Assembly (NCBI GenBank): GCA_934574095.1
Contig: CAKTMW010000049.1
Location: 1-12,686, forward strand
Length of the DNA: 12,686 nucleotides
From: an uncultured Oscillospiraceae bacterium
GTDB taxonomy: Bacteria; Bacillota; Clostridia; Oscillospirales; Oscillospiraceae
Reading direction: 5' to 3'
Shown here: in pieces, positions 5,839 to 11,315 of the stretch
How the letters are laid out: each line of letters starts with the position of its first letter
How positions within the stretch are numbered: position 1 is the stretch's first letter
Notes under the pieces: generated by a model
Seen by the model: the letters and a program-made list of their open reading frames with translations, nothing else
Databases searched by the model: none
Told to the model about the DNA's origin: nothing
Position numbers and translations under genes: made by a program

Positions 5839-6513
5839 ATGGAGCTGTACTATCTGATGAGCATTACCGACCGCGACCGGGCGGAGGATATGGCCGCCCT
5901 GTACCGGGACGCGGGACTGAACCTTGTCACCACTATGATGGGCCGGGGCACCGCAACGCCCCAGCAGCTGGCGCTGTACGGCCTGTCCCGGACGGAAAAG
6001 GCCGTTACCGGCGCGGTGGTGGGGACCGACACCATGAAGCAGCTGTTCCGCACCGCCAAGCGCAAGCTGTTTATCGACATTCCCGGCAACGGCCTGATGC
6101 TGGCCGTGCCCCTGAAAAGCGTCAGCAGCGGGCGGACGCTGGCCTATCTGACAGACGGCGGCAAGGCCGCCACCGGAGGTGTACCGACGATGAACTTTGA
6201 CTATGAACTGATCGTGGTGATCCTGAACGAGGGTCACTCCGACATGGTGATGGACGCGGCCCGCAGCGCGGGCGCAGGCGGCGGCACGGTGCTGCACGCC
6301 AAGGGAACCGGTGCCATCGGCACCGAGAAATTCTTCGGCGTGACGCTGGCCAACGAGAAGGATGTGATCTACATCGTGGCCAGCGGCAAGGAGAAGGCCG
6401 CCATCATGAACGCCATCAACAAGGACGCGGGCCCCTCCACGGCGGCGGGCGCCATCAGCTTCTCCCTGCCGGTGTCCGACGTGGCGGGCTTGCGGAGACT
6501 GGATGACGAATAA
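5839..6513 (+). CDS. Double-domain PII-like (P-II family) regulator
   Basis: This 224-residue cytoplasmic protein appears to hold two PII-like folds, about twice the normal PII length of 110. The C-terminal half (about 119-216) is the better match, with the opening strand DYELIVVILNEGHSDMVMDAA, a loop KGTGAIGTEKFFGV (155-168) and the strand KDVIYIVAS (174-182). The N-terminal half (2-106) is more diverged, but repeats the plan with LYYLMSITDRDRAEDMAALY, a GRGTAT loop (35-40) and a closing AVPLKSV that parallels SLPVSDV (209-215). PII proteins bind nucleotides or metabolites between subunits and move a loop to block or open a partner. The tyrosine uridylylation site of GlnB is not evident. The start is ATG 5839 behind GGGAGGTGG, 1 base after the DUF1538 stop, so the membrane protein is the obvious partner. 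Confidence 0.82.
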   Translation: MELYYLMSITDRDRAEDMAALYRDAGLNLVTTMMGRGTATPQQLALYGLSRTEKAVTGAVVGTDTMKQLFRTAKRKLFIDIPGNGLMLAVPLKSVSSGRTLAYLTDGGKAATGGVPTMNFDYELIVVILNEGHSDMVMDAARSAGAGGGTVLHAKGTGAIGTEKFFGVTLANEKDVIYIVASGKEKAAIMNAINKDAGPSTAAGAISFSLPVSDVAGLRRLDDE

Positions 6514-6521
6514 ACCCTGCT

Positions 6522-6632
6522 GGCATGAAATCTGACGATTTCATTGCCAATGAGGCTTGCGGCCGACTGCGCCGTGGCGAACTCTACGAAGCTTATGACC
6601 CCCGTGAAATGACCTGTGTCATTCCACGGGGG
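6522..6632. terminator. Two hairpins between convergent operons
   Basis: The first, at 6522-6548, pairs GGCATGAAATC with GATTTCATTGCC around TGAC with one bulged base. The second, at 6599-6632, pairs CCCCCGTG and AATGAC with GTCATT and CACGGGGG around CTGT, with one mismatch. Neither has a strong T run, yet they are placed where the PII-like gene (plus) and the decarboxylase gene (minus, ending at 6639) both need to stop. Confidence 0.5.
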
Positions 6633-6638
6633 CTCGGT

Positions 6639-7850
6639 TTATTCGACTTCCGTTCTGCCGTCGCCGCAGACCAGCAGTTCCCTGGGAGGCTGGTGGCTGG
6701 AAAAGCGCTGGGCCGTCAGGGTGCAGGCGTAGGCTCCGGCGTTGCGGACTTCGATCAGATCGCCCACCGCCAGCTCCGAGCCGGTAAAATCCTCCGCCAG
6801 CACGTCGGCGGCGCAGCACAGATTGCCCACAATGTCCACCGTCTCCATCCGGCTTTCGTCGCCGTGGGCGATGATGGGGAAGGCCCACTCCGAGGTGAAC
6901 AGCGGCTCGTAGGGCGCGGGGGTCCCGCCGCCAAGCTCGTGGCGCAGCATGGCCGCCAGTGCCGGCTTTTGCAGACCGTTCATGCAGTTCTCCGCGATCA
7001 CGTAGGTCTTGCCGCGGGAGAATTTTTTGTCCACCACCCGCAGCCAGTAGGTTCCGGCCTGCGCGGTGGGGAAGCGGCCGGTCTCGATCATCAGCCGGGC
7101 TTTCCACGTGGCATCGTTGTCGGCAGCGATGGCGTCGGTATACGTCCGCAGGTGGGCAAGGTTCATGGGCTGCTCAAAGGCCGCGTCATAGGCCACGCCT
7201 ACGCCGCTGCCGAAGTTGACATAACGCATCTCGCAGTCCAGCGCCGCCTGTACCCTCTTGGCCAGCGCCCAGCTGTCCCGGTAGCAGCCGCCCAGCACGT
7301 CCGCGTCCAGATTCTGGGACTTCAGGTGCACGTGGATGCCCTCCACCGTCACAGGCAGATCGTCCAGCAGCGCTTTCAGCTGGGGCAGATCCTCCTCGTT
7401 GACGCCGAACTTACTGCTGGTTCCCGCGCCGCCGCCCATGCCGAAGGCGGGATTCATCCGGACACCGATGGCCCGGCGCTGGCCCTTCTGTTGGCACAGT
7501 GCGCCGATACGCGCCACCTCGCCCAGCGAGTCGGCGATGAGCTCGCTCTCGTCCCACGCCGCTTCCAGCGCCGCGTCGGTCTTTCCGGCGGCGGAGAAAA
7601 AGATGTCCTTCTTCGCCATGCCGCAGCGGCGGCTCAGCAGCACCTCCGGGGCGCTGGCGGCGTCGGCCCCCAGGCCCAGGCCCGCCAAAGCGCGGACCAC
7701 CGGCGGGAAGGGGTTGGCCTTGATGGAGTACAGCAGGTCGTACTGAGGGAAGGTCTGGCGCAGCGTCTCCACCCGCTGCTTCATCACGTCGTATTCATAG
7801 AGGTAACAGGGCGCGTTTTCCCGCGCCAGGGCCAGAATGTGGTCATTCAT
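6639..7850 (-). CDS. Fold-III PLP-dependent decarboxylase (LysA-like)
   Basis: This 403-residue enzyme belongs to the alanine racemase/ornithine-diaminopimelate decarboxylase fold. The PLP lysine is K44 in YSIKAN, the phosphate-binding glycine loop is GSGVGV (214-219), and ETGR (256-259) matches the EPGR motif. A cysteine pair C345/C346 in GNLCCAADVL lies where decarboxylases carry their catalytic Cys-Glu-x-x-Asp. GAY (372-374) begins the C-terminal barrel motif. It differs from true diaminopimelate decarboxylase in HVHLKSQ (173-179), where HIGSQ is usual, and in replacing the CExxD acid with alanines. So the substrate may not be meso-diaminopimelate; other amino acids or carrier-bound acids are possible. 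The ATG at 7850 has AGGAG 8 bases ahead; an upstream in-frame start at 7883 would overlap the previous gene. It is second in an operon, 17 bases behind the MGMT-family gene. Confidence 0.83.
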   Translation of the reverse strand: MNDHILALARENAPCYLYEYDVMKQRVETLRQTFPQYDLLYSIKANPFPPVVRALAGLGLGADAASAPEVLLSRRCGMAKKDIFFSAAGKTDAALEAAWDESELIADSLGEVARIGALCQQKGQRRAIGVRMNPAFGMGGGAGTSSKFGVNEEDLPQLKALLDDLPVTVEGIHVHLKSQNLDADVLGGCYRDSWALAKRVQAALDCEMRYVNFGSGVGVAYDAAFEQPMNLAHLRTYTDAIAADNDATWKARLMIETGRFPTAQAGTYWLRVVDKKFSRGKTYVIAENCMNGLQKPALAAMLRHELGGGTPAPYEPLFTSEWAFPIIAHGDESRMETVDIVGNLCCAADVLAEDFTGSELAVGDLIEVRNAGAYACTLTAQRFSSHQPPRELLVCGDGRTEVE

Positions 7851-7867
7851 AATGATGCTCCTCTCTT

Positions 7868-8167
7868 TTACTCTCCCCGCCACAGGTGGCGGGCCATATC
7901 AACCGTACCGTTGGGGCGGAAGGTGACGCCCTCCGCTTCCAGCAGCGCCTGCTGCTCCGGCCAGTGGGGCGCGGTGCGCCCCGCGTGGTTCACCACCCGA
8001 TGGCAGGGGTAGTCGCCGTACAGCTCGGCGCTGCTGAGGACTTTTCCCACCAGCCGGGCGTTTTTCTCCCGACCAATGAGCCGGGCGATCTCGCCGTAGG
8101 AGCAGACCCGCCCCTCCGGAATCTCCGCCACCACGGAGAGAATTTCATAGACAAGTCCCTCGTCCAC
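7868..8167 (-). CDS. Minimal MGMT-family (O6-alkylguanine alkyltransferase-like) protein
   Basis: This 99-residue protein is only the DNA-binding and active-site domain of O6-methylguanine-DNA methyltransferase. The helix-turn-helix SYGEIARLIGREKNARLVGKVLSS spans about 23-46, and the alkyl-acceptor motif PCHRVV is at 54-59 with C55 intact. The N-terminal ribonuclease-like domain of Ada/Ogt is missing. Short relatives called ATL proteins usually have Trp at the Cys site and only flag lesions for nucleotide excision repair. Here the Cys remains, so true one-shot alkyl transfer is possible. After the motif it has HAGRTAPHW, where longer enzymes have a G-x-L-xGY segment. I chose the GTG at 8167, which sits 8 bases after GGAGG; the GTG at 8176 directly abuts the ribosome site. 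It is the first gene of the operon with the decarboxylase, but no functional link between them is obvious. Confidence 0.85.
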   Translation of the reverse strand: MDEGLVYEILSVVAEIPEGRVCSYGEIARLIGREKNARLVGKVLSSAELYGDYPCHRVVNHAGRTAPHWPEQQALLEAEGVTFRPNGTVDMARHLWRGE

Positions 8168-8194
8168 CGCGGACACCTCCTCCGGTTTTGTGTT

Positions 8195-8223
8195 ATTTTA
8201 CCATAAGCGAGCAGGGATTCCAA
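8195..8223 (-). promoter_or_regulatory. Promoter of the MGMT-decarboxylase operon
   Basis: On the minus strand TTGGAA (8223-8218) and TAAAAT (8200-8195) are 17 bases apart, with 4/6 and 5/6 matches, directly upstream of the GGAGGAGG ribosome site. Confidence 0.62.
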
Positions 8224-8470
8224 GGGAAAGCTGTGAGTTTTTGAGACAAAAAATGGAATAGCCGCCATCGAGACGGCCATTCCGCTGGGATTCTCCTCTT
8301 GCTGACGCGACAGTCCACCGGATTGTCGCTCCCGGTCTCGACACCCATAGGGTGTGCGAGACCGGAGCTCGTTTCGAGCCACCGCTTATCACAGCACCAA
8401 AAGGAAACGCCACCCAATGGCGGGTGGTCGTAAAACAGTAAAATCAAAAAATGGTGAAAACCTTGTGTTT
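8224..8470. repeat. Run of hairpins in a gene-free stretch
   Basis: The region between the operon promoter and the chimeric recombinase gene has no believable gene, but holds at least five consecutive hairpins. They are 8255-8264/8274-8283 (one mismatch), 8307-8316/8320-8329 (one G-T pair), 8332-8346/8350-8365 (CCGGTCTCG plus ACACCC, one bulge, the strongest), 8367-8371/8375-8379 (GCTCG-TTT-CGAGC), and 8410-8415/8422-8427. They precede a plus-strand terminator at 8473-8509. The stretch may be a structured RNA on either strand or the conserved flank of an integrated element. Short open frames on the minus strand across it lack ribosome sites. Confidence 0.45.
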
Positions 8471-9058
8471 TCAAGGGGCGGCGTGACTTCGGTCACGCCG
8501 CCCCTTTTTCATGAGCTCATTCAGGGGGATAAAGCCCAGCCCGTCGTACTTGATGTGGATGTGCTGCACCCGTTTGCCGCTGGACTTGTCCGGTGCGTCC
8601 ACATAGATGGCGGATACCAGCTCACGCAATGCATAGCCGTCCAGTTCTTCAATACCGACATACTTGTGCGCTTTCTGAATGAACTTTTCAATATTTTCGT
8701 TCTGTCGTTCCTGTACTTCAATCTCCTGCTGCAAGGTGATCGCTTCCGCTTCCAACTGCTTCTGCTCCGCTTCATAGGTCTGGCTCAGCATGAGTAGTCC
8801 CTTGACCTCCGGTAAGGCGAGGGCTTTCTCCGCAAAAGCATAGAACTCGGTTTCGGTTAAAACCTTTGCCAGCGGAGCAACGCTCTCCATGGCGGCCCCA
8901 CGGGTGATAAGATGGTGCGCCCGCTTCCGACGGTCGCCTTTCCGGTAGTAACTGCGGCGGTTTTCAAGCTGCTGCTGTTTGTGTTGAAGCTGGGCAATCT
9001 GACGCTCTTTGACAGCGATCTCAGCTTGCAGTTCGGGGATGGTTTTCTGTTTTGCCAT
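8471..9058 (-). CDS. Chimeric DUF3847-like / recombinase DUF4368 protein
   Basis: This 195-residue protein joins two parts normally found in separate genes of integrative elements. Residues 1-87 (MAKQKTIPELQAEI..., then RKRAHHLITRGAAMES) match the DUF3847 type, a small coiled-coil protein encoded near conjugative relaxases. Residues about 90-184 (LSQTYEAEQKQLE, then coiled coil, then DAPDKSSGKRVQHIHIKYDGLGFI) match the C-terminal DUF4368 domain of large serine recombinases of the TnpX type. The catalytic serine domain and recombinase domain are absent, so it cannot recombine DNA. The last 11 residues (185-195) are read through the hairpin at 8473-8506, so the natural stop after ELMKK has been lost. 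The ATG at 9058 has AAAGGAGG 8-9 bases upstream. It is open and expressible, but most likely a deletion by-product. Confidence 0.72.
   Translation of the reverse strand: MAKQKTIPELQAEIAVKERQIAQLQHKQQQLENRRSYYRKGDRRKRAHHLITRGAAMESVAPLAKVLTETEFYAFAEKALALPEVKGLLMLSQTYEAEQKQLEAEAITLQQEIEVQERQNENIEKFIQKAHKYVGIEELDGYALRELVSAIYVDAPDKSSGKRVQHIHIKYDGLGFIPLNELMKKGRRDRSHAAP
8473..8509 (+). terminator. Strong plus-strand terminator without an obvious gene
   Basis: A perfect 15-base-pair stem (8473-8487 with 8492-8506) closes on TTCG and is followed by a T run ending at 8509. Only the plus-strand side has the T run, yet no plus-strand gene lies upstream. On the minus strand it is part of the coding end of the chimeric gene. 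Confidence 0.75.
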
Positions 9059-9096
9059 AATGAATGACCTCCTTTTTAATGGGATGGATAGGATAG

Positions 9097-9129
9097 AAAA
9101 AGACCGCCTACATTTTCGGTAGACGGTCT
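9097..9129 (-). terminator. Terminator after the SpaA fragment
   Basis: On the minus strand AGACCGTCTAC (9129-9119) pairs with GTAGGCGGTCT (9111-9101) with one mismatch around CGAAAAT. A T run follows immediately. It lies 20 bases beyond the end of the surface-protein fragment and ahead of the chimeric gene, so the two are probably separate transcripts. Confidence 0.72.
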
Positions 9130-9148
9130 GACTGACAGTATGGGATTT

Positions 9149-9616
9149 TCAGACTTTGCGGCGGGGACTGTCTGCTGAAAGCAGATTGTTCCCGCTGCAA
9201 AGTACGCAGGGATAGGTATAGCTGCCGAGAGCCAGATCCGAAAAGACCGCTTTGCCATCCGCACCGGTAGTAACATCGGCCACCTTATTGCCAGCACTGT
9301 CAAAAAGACGATAGGTAACACCCGCCAAGGCCTTGCCGGTGTCGGCATCCACCTTGTTGATGGTCAGGCTGCCAACTTCATCTGCCACAGTGGCTTTGAT
9401 CTTGATGTAGGCTCTCACGGGATCAAGCCCCGTGCCGGTGTAGCTTGCCAGAGACTGATATTTTCCAGTAGAGTCATACCAGCACAAAACGGCTTCATCC
9501 GGATCAATGCCGTAGGCACTGCCGGTGGCGGAGTAGGTCTTTTCAGTGGAGAGACCTTTTGCCGCTTCAGCTGTGGCCGTGATGGTCAGGGTATGGTCGC
9601 TCGGAATCAGGGACAA
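9149..9616 (-). pseudogene. Fragment of a SpaA/Cna-B-type surface protein
   Basis: The open frame covers 155 residues of what should be a much larger cell-wall-anchored adhesin or pilin-like protein. A SpaA prealbumin-like domain is clear at about 83-133, from GSLTINKVDADTGKALAGVTYRLFD to DGKAVFSDLALGSYTY. Before it is a threonine- and alanine-rich beta-type domain (about 9-75, TITATAEAAKGLSTEKTYSATGSAYG). The end is abnormal: after LGSYTY the family expects a glutamate-rich motif and an LPxTG anchor, but here PCVLCSGNNLLSADS... and a stop follow. There is no signal peptide and no proper start; the only initiator is a TTG at 9616 without ribosome site. Upstream, the neighbouring frame reads NPFQHEQEIFVPDS, so a 1-base shift near 9596-9610 is likely. 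It abuts the truncated insertion sequence at about 9680. Confidence 0.7.
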
Positions 9617-9662
9617 AAATCTCCTGTTCGTGCTGAAACGGATTCTTAAAGCACCAATACGG

Positions 9663-9989
9663 TTAGAAAATGGGGCAATGGAATATCCAGTTGCTGAGTT
9701 GACGTTCGTTTCGCAGCTTATATTTTTTGCTGATTTCTCTGAGACTGCCAGTCTCGGACAGGTATTCCTGTACCGCCTTTAACTTTAGTTCTGATGGATA
9801 GACGCGGTTCTTCTGATATGATAAAAAGCCGTCTGCCCCTTCTGCTTCATATCGTGTGCTCCATCTATAGATCGTCGCTGTTTCGACACTTGCCTCTCGA
9901 GCTGCTTGAGCCAAGCTTATTTTCCCTTGTTGGTACTTCCTGATAATCTCCACTTTTTCCTCTGCGTTCAATTTGCTTTTTTGCGGCAT
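9663..9989 (-). pseudogene. Truncated IS3/IS150-family transposase OrfA
   Basis: The frame codes 108 residues of a tandem helix-turn-helix OrfA protein, the DNA-binding half of an IS3-group transposase. The first HTH is KLNAEEKVEIIRKYQQGKIS...AAREASVETATIYRWSTRYE, then GADGFLSYQKN, and the second begins LKLKAVQEYLSETGSLREISKKYKLRNERQLSNWI. Relatives run to about 170-230 residues and are followed by OrfB with the DDE catalytic core. Here the text breaks after SNWI into FHCPIF and a stop, and OrfB is absent. The start ATG at 9989 has AAGGGAGC upstream; the frame continues back to 10037 but without a ribosome site. The ribosome site lies in a 10-base inverted repeat, see the separate entry. The element is therefore dead, cut through near 9681 by a fusion to a surface-protein fragment. 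Confidence 0.78.
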
Positions 9990-10078
9990 AACAATGCTCC
10001 CTTCATGATGATAGTTTGTTTTTTCACTGTCTCTCATAAAGGGAGCATATCAGTCGGGGTGCCTGCTCTTTCTTGACA
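9681..10078 (-). mobile_element. 5' remnant of an IS3/IS150-like insertion sequence
   Basis: The remnant runs from a probable terminal repeat, read on the minus strand as TGTCAAGAAAGAGCAGGC from 10078, through the OrfA start to the break at about 9681. The other end, OrfB and the second terminal repeat are missing, so target-site duplication cannot be checked. The outer boundary is my best guess from the TGT-type end common in this family. Confidence 0.5.
9994..10048 (-). promoter_or_regulatory. Inverted repeat that can hide the OrfA ribosome site
   Basis: On the minus strand ATGCTCCCTT (10048-10039) is the perfect complement of AAGGGAGCAT (10003-9994), which contains the OrfA ribosome site. 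A transcript entering from outside the element would contain both arms and could fold to block translation. One starting inside the 35-base loop would not. Several insertion sequences, for example IS10, use such a device against read-through expression. Confidence 0.5.
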
Positions 10079-10169
10079 GTTTCAATCATACCATGACTAT
10101 GGGGGAAGTTACAAGAGCCTTATACTGGGAAAACCGAGGGAACTTTGAGGGAAAAACAAGGAAGATCAA

Positions 10170-10661
10170 TCAGATTACTCCTGCGGCAAACGCATACATG
10201 GCAGTAAGTTCTTCAATCGCATGGTTCCGAATAGCACGAACGGTTTTTGTGCTATACCCCATTTCCTTGCAGATCTCCGGCAGAGATTGACTATCAAAGA
10301 AGATCCTCCGAATAACCTCGGTCTGCCGCGGTTCCAGAAGTGCCACATAGTGCTCCAGACGGTTGATCTCCTGCTCCAGCGGCACAAGGCGGCTGACCAG
10401 ATCGTGTGTCAAAGCGGCATTTGCCTCATCCGCCGCGCTCTGGAAGTTCATGGCGATGTAAAGCGTCTTGTTGGACACACTGCCGGAGGGCCGACCCTCG
10501 CCATCCCCCTTGGCGAAATTCATGGCCTCAATCATTTCATCCGGCGTCACTCTGGCCGGATGCTCCAGCTCATAGCGAAGCTGTTCGATCTTGCGCTTGG
10601 TGGCGCGGTAGTTCTGCAGCAGAGAAAGGACCTGATCCTTTGCATTGTGGTTCATATTCAT
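10170..10661 (-). CDS. Sigma-70 region 4-like HTH regulator of an integrative element
   Basis: This 163-residue protein has an N-terminal coiled coil (about 8-36, rich in Lys, Gln and Leu), a linker with EAMNFAKGDGEGRPSGSVSNK (about 46-65), a second coiled coil (about 85-108), and a C-terminal helix-turn-helix. The HTH reads PRQTEVIRRIFFDSQSLPEI, then CKEMGYSTKTVRAIRNHAIEEL (about 111-152), in the style of sigma region 4. Proteins of this type are common in conjugative and mobilisable elements of Clostridia and probably control element transcription; they lack sigma region 2, so they are not full sigma factors. The ATG at 10661 is preferred because GGAGG lies 8 bases ahead; a TTG two codons earlier is too close. 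The gene seems intact, unlike its neighbours, and gives the strongest sign that an element once stood here. Confidence 0.75.
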   Translation of the reverse strand: MNMNHNAKDQVLSLLQNYRATKRKIEQLRYELEHPARVTPDEMIEAMNFAKGDGEGRPSGSVSNKTLYIAMNFQSAADEANAALTHDLVSRLVPLEQEINRLEHYVALLEPRQTEVIRRIFFDSQSLPEICKEMGYSTKTVRAIRNHAIEELTAMYAFAAGVI

Positions 10662-10969
10662 ATTCAATTCCTCCAGTTTATTTCAGATAGATACCTATGC
10701 AAACATTCAGAACCCCATCATAAACGGAGGCCCTCTGCACCGAAAAGCGAAAATCCGCGACAAGACAGCGGCTTATGCCATGTCTTGTTCGCGGAAATTT
10801 TTATAACAGTGATCTTTTTTGATGGATACGGCGCAGAATATCCCTATGCCGGCCATATAGCCCATGTCTGGTAATGGGTGGAAAAAACTTCACACATTGA
10901 TCGCTGTCCATAAGAAATACAATGCACATAGCTGTGCCGCCTTTCCTGTTGAGCGGTGGTTAGTTCAAG
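10662..10969. other. Non-coding stretch upstream of the HTH gene
   Basis: Apart from the ribosome site of the HTH gene at 10674-10670, the stretch holds one strong hairpin (10755-10794) and no supported gene. A minus-strand open stretch reading PDMGYMAGIGIFCAV (about 10870-10820) looks vaguely like a membrane-protein remnant, but it has no start and I cannot assign it. Confidence 0.4.
10755..10802 (+). terminator. Probable plus-strand terminator hairpin
   Basis: CCGCGACAAGACA (10755-10767) pairs with TGTCTTGTTCGCGG (10781-10794) with one bulged base, and a T run follows at 10798-10802. No plus-strand gene ends upstream, so it may have belonged to a lost neighbour, or insulate the leader to its right. 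Confidence 0.5.
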
Positions 10970-10999
10970 TTGCCTTCTGTCCTATATACTTGATAATAT
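10970..10999 (+). promoter_or_regulatory. Promoter of the orphan attenuator leader
   Basis: TTGCCT (10970-10975) and TAATAT (10994-10999) are 18 bases apart, and the -10 is extended by TGA just before it. It lies in an AT-rich patch and points towards the leader peptide and the ABC fragment. Confidence 0.5.
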
Positions 11000-11295
11000 A
11001 CCACAAATACGTTATTTGGGGGAGAAAGCAGCGCAAAAAGAGCTCGTTACGCGCTAAGGCGGCAGCCCTGCAAGGCAAAAGTTTTGAATGAAGCCAGCGC
11101 ATGTCTGCATCTGACCGGAGGGTTAAAATGCTTCTCACAACAAACCGAAAGAGGACGTGCATCCTTTACCCCGCAGGCTAAAAATCCGCAACATCACGAG
11201 CCACTCAAATGTTTTGTAGCTTATAATCGCAAAACATTTTGAGACGAGATTTGTCAAGGTATGTTTTTGTAAAGGAGTGTGCAATTCGCATTGAC
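11000..11295 (+). promoter_or_regulatory. Attenuator-type leader whose gene is missing
   Basis: Behind the promoter come about 120 bases of transcript, a 17-codon leader peptide (11128-11181), a hairpin of CTCAAATGTTTTG (11204-11216) with its near-perfect complement (11230-11243), and a strong ribosome site AAAGGAGTGT (11271-11280). This order is what one sees upstream of ribosome-protection tetracycline-resistance genes such as tet(M) and tet(W), and AAAGGAGTGT is shared with tet(M) as I remember it. No resistance gene follows. The next sequence reaches a stop at 11292 and then joins a truncated ABC gene. The tet link is memory-based. Confidence 0.45.
11128..11181 (+). CDS. Putative 17-residue leader peptide
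   Basis: A small frame reads MLLTTNRKRTCILYPAG and stops at TAA, with GGAGGG 5 bases ahead of the ATG. The position between a promoter and a hairpin suggests a regulatory peptide whose translation affects folding downstream, not a functional protein. It could also be a chance frame; the good ribosome site is the main support. Confidence 0.4.
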   Translation: MLLTTNRKRTCILYPAG

Positions 11296-11315
11296 AAGTA
11301 GCCTTCATTGACTGG

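Noticed and set aside
6525..8012. A 495-residue open frame on the plus strand
   Set aside because: It lies opposite the PLP decarboxylase and MGMT genes, which have clear catalytic motifs; its composition is typical of antisense GC-rich frames.
8332..8380. A tRNA or tRNA-like fragment
   Set aside because: No cloverleaf, T-loop GTTCRA motif or acceptor pairing could be fitted.
8255..8427. A CRISPR array
   Set aside because: The hairpins differ in sequence; there are no direct repeats with regular spacers and no cas genes.
8193..8474. Minus-strand frames of 70-130 residues across the hairpin run
   Set aside because: No ribosome sites and no recognisable domains; the frames are interrupted by strong hairpins, so they read as a non-coding flank.
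10221..10874. A 217-residue plus-strand frame
   Set aside because: It is opposite the sigma-like regulator and then runs through a terminator hairpin; no ribosome site.
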